From DATHWB01 sp040905965 (GTDB taxonomy: Bacteria; Actinomycetota; Acidimicrobiia; Spongiisociales; ZC4RG35), in the NCBI GenBank assembly GCA_040905965.1, contig JBBDQP010000105.1, positions 1 to 15,673 of the forward strand: a DNA stretch of 15,673 nucleotides. The letters are read 5' to 3'. The notes beneath the pieces are model-generated. The model saw only the letters and a program-made list of their open reading frames with translations, made no database searches and was not told the origin of the DNA. The translations under genes and the position numbers were made by a program. This document shows, piece by piece, positions 12,020-15,673 of this stretch (positions within the stretch are counted from its first letter, which is position 1; every line of letters starts with the position of its first letter).

Positions 12020-14650
12020 TTGAGCGAGCCTGCAGTAGAACTGTTGGTCGACTTCGACAAGGCAGACCCCGGCGACAAGTTCCTCCTCGGCGGCAAGGGA
12101 GCCGGCCTTGCGCACATGATCTCGATGGGACTCGACGTGCCTCCCGGATTCACCGTCACCACCCACTCCTGTCGCGAGTTCATGCGCACCGGCGAGATTC
12201 CAGACGGACTCTGGGACGACGTCGAGCGCGCAGTCCAACGGCTCGAATCTAAGCTCGACCGGACCTTCGGCGGTGGACCTGTCCCCCTCCTCGTGTCGGT
12301 CCGCTCCGGAGCAGTCGAGTCGATGCCGGGAATGATGGACACGGTCCTCAACCTGGGCCTCAACGGAGACCTCGTCGGTGTCGTCGCCGACTGGGCGGAC
12401 GACGACCACTTCGCCTTCGATGCGTACCGCCGGTTCCTGCAGATGTATTCGAATGTCGTCCTGCAGTTGGAGATGGGGCCGTTCGAACGGGCGCTCGATC
12501 AACTGAAGCGCGACACAGGCGCAGAAGACGACACCAAGCTGACTGCAGAAAACCTCCGCACTCTGGTCTCCGAGTACCAGGGCATCATCCGGGGTCAGGG
12601 AGCGAAGATTCCCGACGATCCGGAGACACAACTCCGCGACGCGATCACCGCGGTCTTTCGATCCTGGAACACCGAACGCGCCAAGACCTATCGCCGGATC
12701 AACCGCATCCCTGACGACCTCGGAACGGCCGCCAATGTCCAGGCGATGGTGTTCGGAGATCTCGGGCAGTCCTCGGGAACCGGAGTCTGTTTCACCCGTG
12801 ATCCGTCGACCGGTGAGAAGACGCCCTTCGGCGACTACCTCCCGCAGGCGCAGGGCGAAGACGTCGTCGCCGGAATCCGCAACACGCTCTCACTCGACGA
12901 CCTGGCCCTCCTCCATCCGGAGCGCCATGCCGAACTTCTCGAAACCATGCAGCGGCTCGAAGGCGCCACGCACGACATGGCCGACATCGAATTCACCATC
13001 GAACGCGACAGGCTCTGGATCCTGCAGACCAGGGCCGGCAAGCGAACCGCCGCAGCCGCGGTGCGGATCGCCACGGACATGGTGGACGAGGGGCTGATCT
13101 CCGCCGAAGAGGCGGTCCTGCGAGTGGACCCGGCCCAACTCGAGCAGCTCGAACGGCCGCGGCTGGCGGATCGAATCGGCGCGGAACCGGTCGCGACGGG
13201 AACCGGGGCAAGCCCTGGCGCCGCCCAGGGCAAGGTGACGTTCAGCCCGGATCGGGCGGTGGAACAGGCCGCCGTCGGCGTCGACGTCATCTTGGTCAGC
13301 GCCCAAACGACGCCCGACGACATTCACGGTATGCACGCCGCCCGCGGCATCCTCACCAGTCAGGGCGGCAAGACGAGTCATGCAGCCGTCGTCGCACGCG
13401 GTATGGGCAAGCCCGCCGTCACCGGCGCCTCGGCCGTCGTCGTGGACGAGGAGGGTGCCACCGCCCACATCGGCCGCCACGTCATCGCTGAAGGCGACGA
13501 GATCACCATCGACGGCACAACCGGCCGCGTTTATCTGGGCTTGCTCCCCCTGATCGAGCCACATCCGACACCTGACCTCGAACGGCTCCTCACCTGGGCA
13601 GACGAGATCCGCCAAATCGGAGTGAGAGCCAATGCCGACACCGGGGAGGACGCCGCCAAGGCCAGGACGGCGGGGGCCGAAGGAATCGGTCTCGCTCGCA
13701 CAGAACACATGTTCATGGGTGAACGTCTCGGCATCGTCCAGCGGGTGATCCTCGCCGAAAACGAACGAGACCGGAAGAGGGCCTTGCAGGAGCTCTCCTC
13801 CCAACAGATCGGGGATTTCGAGGAACTGCTGGAGGCGATGGACGGCCTGCCCGTCGTGGTCAGGCTTCTCGACCCTCCCCTCCACGAGTTCCTCCCGGAC
13901 CGTTTCGAGCTCCAGGCCGAGATCAATGCCCTGGTTCAGAAGGGCAGGTCGGTCGCCGACCTCCAGCGCACTGCGTCCAAGGTCGCCGAGTACGAAGAGG
14001 ACAACCCGATGCTGGGACTCCGCGGGGTTCGACTGGGACTGTTCCTCCCGGCTCTGTATGAGATGCAGGCGAGGGCGGCGATCACCGCCGTCATCCGCCG
14101 GCTGGATGCCGGAGGCGATCCCCGGCTCGAGTTGATGATCCCGCTCGTGTCCACCGTCGAAGAACTGCGACGGATGCGGGACATGATTCGTCGGGTCATC
14201 GCCGATTCAGGTCGAGAGTTGCACATTGCGATCGGCACCATGATCGAACTGCCGCGGGCGGCGCTGACCGCGGGCGAAATCGCCGAAGTCGCCGAGTTCT
14301 TCTCGTTCGGGACGAACGATCTCACCCAGATGACATACGGGCTGTCCCGCGACGACGCCGGAAGTTTTCTCGAGATGTATTTCCGGGACGGCATTCTCAC
14401 ATCCGACCCGTTCCAAACCATCGACGTCGACGGGGTGGGACGGCTCATCCGTCTCGCCGTCAAAGAGGGCCGGGAAGCCAACCCGGAACTGCAGCTCGGA
14501 GTGTGTGGTGAACACGGAGGCGACCCGGCCTCCATCGCCTTCTGTCGGGAAGTCGGACTCGACTACGTCTCTGCCAGCCCGCCCCGTGTCCAGGTGGCCC
14601 GTCTCGCCGCCGCCCAAGCAGAAATCCGACGGATCCGTCAGGCTTCCTGA
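12020..14650 (+). CDS. ppdK: Pyruvate, phosphate dikinase
   Basis: Converts pyruvate, ATP and Pi to PEP, AMP and PPi, reversibly; it links glycolysis and gluconeogenesis and is favoured in PPi-based or energy-limited metabolism. From TTG 12020 it is 876 aa, the normal PPDK size. N-terminal nucleotide domain 10-340: LLGGKGAGLAHMISMGLDVP and GTGVCFTRDPSTGE. Phospho-carrier domain about 390-505 with GGKTSHAAVVARGMGKPAVT; His454 is the phospho-histidine (455 in the Clostridium symbiosum enzyme). TIM-barrel domain about 530-870: GIGLARTEHMFM, FFSFGTNDLTQMTYG and LGVCGEHGGDP with catalytic Cys829 (831 in C. symbiosum). PEP synthase is excluded by the full PPDK domain order and motifs. It has its own promoter. 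Its last 13 nt overlap the convergent meaB gene. No PPDK regulatory protein gene is visible. Confidence 0.96.
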   Translation: MSEPAVELLVDFDKADPGDKFLLGGKGAGLAHMISMGLDVPPGFTVTTHSCREFMRTGEIPDGLWDDVERAVQRLESKLDRTFGGGPVPLLVSVRSGAVESMPGMMDTVLNLGLNGDLVGVVADWADDDHFAFDAYRRFLQMYSNVVLQLEMGPFERALDQLKRDTGAEDDTKLTAENLRTLVSEYQGIIRGQGAKIPDDPETQLRDAITAVFRSWNTERAKTYRRINRIPDDLGTAANVQAMVFGDLGQSSGTGVCFTRDPSTGEKTPFGDYLPQAQGEDVVAGIRNTLSLDDLALLHPERHAELLETMQRLEGATHDMADIEFTIERDRLWILQTRAGKRTAAAAVRIATDMVDEGLISAEEAVLRVDPAQLEQLERPRLADRIGAEPVATGTGASPGAAQGKVTFSPDRAVEQAAVGVDVILVSAQTTPDDIHGMHAARGILTSQGGKTSHAAVVARGMGKPAVTGASAVVVDEEGATAHIGRHVIAEGDEITIDGTTGRVYLGLLPLIEPHPTPDLERLLTWADEIRQIGVRANADTGEDAAKARTAGAEGIGLARTEHMFMGERLGIVQRVILAENERDRKRALQELSSQQIGDFEELLEAMDGLPVVVRLLDPPLHEFLPDRFELQAEINALVQKGRSVADLQRTASKVAEYEEDNPMLGLRGVRLGLFLPALYEMQARAAITAVIRRLDAGGDPRLELMIPLVSTVEELRRMRDMIRRVIADSGRELHIAIGTMIELPRAALTAGEIAEVAEFFSFGTNDLTQMTYGLSRDDAGSFLEMYFRDGILTSDPFQTIDVDGVGRLIRLAVKEGREANPELQLGVCGEHGGDPASIAFCREVGLDYVSASPPRVQVARLAAAQAEIRRIRQAS

Positions 14651-15561
14651 AGCAGTCGATCCGCCGCCTGCCATGGGTCAACCGCCCGAGTGAGCACCTG
14701 TTCGATCAGATCCGTCGGGATGTCTTGGGTCGCCACCCGCCGTCCCAGCCGGCCGAGCAGCGCCCGACGCACGGACAACTCCGCCCGCTCACGCCGAGCC
14801 TCGTCGCCCGCCGGGCCGTCCAGAAACGCCTGGTGGCTGTCGATGGCCTCCCACACCTCGGGGATGCCGGAGGATTCGAGAGCAGAAGCCTGCACGATCG
14901 GCGGTACCCACGAGCCCCGTGTTCCCAGTTCGAGCATCTGGGTCAGATCACGCACCACGGCGTCGGCACCGGGAAGATCGGACTTGTTCACGACGAAGAC
15001 GTCACCGATCTCCAGAACACCGGCCTTCGCCGCCTGGACGCCGTCGCCGAACCCGGGTGCGACCAGGACCACGGTGGTCTGGACGAGACCCATGACGTCC
15101 ACTTCGCTCTGTCCGACACCCACAGTCTCGACGATCACCACGTCGAATCCGGCTGCGTCGAGCACGACGATCGCCGCCTCGGTCGCGGTCGAAAGACCAC
15201 CGAGTGCCCCGCGCGTCGACATCGACCGGACGTAGACACCAGGGTCGGACACGTGATCCTGCATCCGTACACGGTCCCCCAGGACCGCTCCCCCGGTGAA
15301 CGGGCTGGCCGGATCGATCGCCAGGACCGCAACGGTCAGGCCGGAGGTCCGGGCTTCGGCGATCAGTCGATCGGTGAGAGTCGACTTGCCGCTCCCGGGT
15401 GCACCTGTGATGCCGACGATGCGAGCGTTCCCACCGTGGGGGTGGAGTGCGGAGACGAGAGCAGAGTCCTGATCGTCTTCGACCGCGCTGATCGCTCGGG
15501 CGATCCCCCGCCGATCCCCGGCGAGCACCCGTGCAGCAAGATCGATCCTGTCCTCAACCAC
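14638..15561 (-). CDS. meaB: MeaB/ArgK-type GTPase, chaperone of methylmalonyl-CoA-mutase-type enzymes
   Basis: A G3E-family GTPase that guards B12-dependent acyl-CoA mutases and gates cofactor loading. With GTG 15561 it is 307 aa. Motifs: GAPGSGKST Walker A (53-61), AIDPASPFTGGAVLGDRVRM (81-100), SMSTRGALGGL, ETVGVGQSEVDV (145-156, including the G3 region) and NKSD (192-195, guanine specificity). A C-terminal dimerisation helix follows (RRERAELSVRRALLGRL). I prefer GTG 15561 because TACTCT ends 7 nt before it (leaderless pattern) and MVEDRIDLAARVLAGDRR looks like a normal start; TTG 15594 is the longest option and lacks any ribosome binding site. The start overlaps the end of the upstream reading frame by 8 nt, suggesting an operon, perhaps with a mutase further right. 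Convergent with ppdK. Confidence 0.92.
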   Translation of the reverse strand: MVEDRIDLAARVLAGDRRGIARAISAVEDDQDSALVSALHPHGGNARIVGITGAPGSGKSTLTDRLIAEARTSGLTVAVLAIDPASPFTGGAVLGDRVRMQDHVSDPGVYVRSMSTRGALGGLSTATEAAIVVLDAAGFDVVIVETVGVGQSEVDVMGLVQTTVVLVAPGFGDGVQAAKAGVLEIGDVFVVNKSDLPGADAVVRDLTQMLELGTRGSWVPPIVQASALESSGIPEVWEAIDSHQAFLDGPAGDEARRERAELSVRRALLGRLGRRVATQDIPTDLIEQVLTRAVDPWQAADRLLQEA

Positions 15562-15673
15562 CGCCGAGAGAGTAGGCAGCGAGCCAGCGAGCAAAGCGAG
15601 CGATCGAGTCCCGGGCGCGATCGCTTTCTGCCCCTTCCGGCGTCACAACCAGTTGTGACGCCACCTTCCCCAG
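15554..15673 (-). CDS. C-terminal fragment of an unidentified gene upstream of meaB
   Basis: Reading from the right edge on the minus strand there is an open frame of 39 codons ending in TGA at 15556-15554. It includes SQLVVTPEGAESDRARDSIA followed by RFARWLAAYSLGGG, with codon choice like the neighbours. The stop overlaps the meaB GTG by 8 nt, a common operon arrangement. The fragment is too short to name; a B12-dependent mutase subunit or another acyl-CoA enzyme would fit the position next to meaB, but nothing in the fragment proves that. Confidence 0.5.
   Translation of the reverse strand: MGKVASQLVVTPEGAESDRARDSIARFARWLAAYSLGGG
15569..15574 (-). promoter_or_regulatory. Possible -10 (TACTCT) for leaderless meaB
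   Basis: On the minus strand TACTCT (15574-15569) fits TANNNT and is followed by 7 nt and then GTG 15561. It lies inside the tail of the upstream reading frame, so it would be an internal promoter. Confidence 0.4.
15639..15662. promoter_or_regulatory. Perfect 24-bp inverted repeat upstream of meaB
   Basis: GGCGTCACAAC (15639-15649) and GTTGTGACGCC (15652-15662) are exact inverted copies separated by CA. It lies 78 bp upstream of the meaB start, within the 3' end of the preceding frame. Size and symmetry suit an operator for a dimeric repressor, or a stable RNA hairpin; no U-run follows, so terminator function is unlikely. Confidence 0.5.

Noticed and set aside
12890..13885. 331-codon open frame antisense to ppdK
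   Set aside because: Shadow of a high-GC gene: composition biased to Gly, Asp and Arg, no domain, and ppdK on the other strand is certain.

Overview
High-GC (mid-60s %) bacterial DNA, most likely from an actinomycete-type organism, perhaps one of the lesser-known Acidimicrobiia-like lineages. This placement is inferred from several traits: menaquinone genes, a DevR/DevS (DosR/DosS)-type two-component system, MeaB, a PNPOx-like protein of the DosR-regulon kind, frequent GTG/TTG starts, and TANNNT -10 boxes lying 6-10 nt before start codons (leaderless style). No rRNA, tRNA, CRISPR array, transposase or integrase was seen. Genes are packed tightly and no gene-free stretch exceeds 300 bp.

Layout. 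1-1010 (-): 3'-truncated ACR3 arsenite efflux permease. 1146-3508 (+): an unknown small protein, then menB and menA (late menaquinone synthesis) in a tight operon. 3596-4227 (+): a vapBC toxin-antitoxin pair whose toxin gene overlaps, tail to tail, the end of an alpha/beta hydrolase (4157-4990, -). 5121-5693 (-): membrane-anchored DUF3105 protein. 5745-7617: divergent devR (-) and devS (+). 7598-9433 (-): a cupredoxin-laccase fusion and a coupled SRPBCC-like gene. 9627-11372 (-): a secreted protein with beta-sandwich repeats and SLH repeats. 11547-11945 (+): a PNPOx-like protein. 12020-14650 (+): pyruvate phosphate dikinase. 14638-15561 (-): MeaB GTPase, preceded by the last 39 codons of an unidentified gene that runs off the right edge.

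The centre of interest is 5.7-12 kb. The window encodes a DevR homologue that keeps the Lys/Lys/Asn recognition-helix residues, and a DevS-like kinase with a single GAF domain that keeps the heme-ligand His context. The same window holds two copies of a 70-bp non-coding block (9504-9573 and 11437-11506, 69 of 70 bases identical). Each copy carries a 14-bp DosR-box-like dyad (AGGAC-GAAG-GTCCC) and, 31 bp away, a second dyad with the same 5-4-5 geometry (GGGCC-GGAA-GGCCC). One copy lies upstream of the multicopper oxidase. The other lies between the divergent S-layer-like gene and the PNPOx gene. The oxidase and the surface protein also share nearly the same N-terminal export segment. The oxidase copy of the block runs into a 33-bp scrap of PNPOx coding sequence, so a promoter-plus-signal-peptide module appears to have been duplicated and then trimmed by deletion. 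The proposed picture is a small local DevRS regulon controlling an envelope copper oxidase, an S-layer-type surface protein and a flavin-type protein in response to low oxygen, NO or redox state. The regulatory link is inference; the sequence elements are directly visible.
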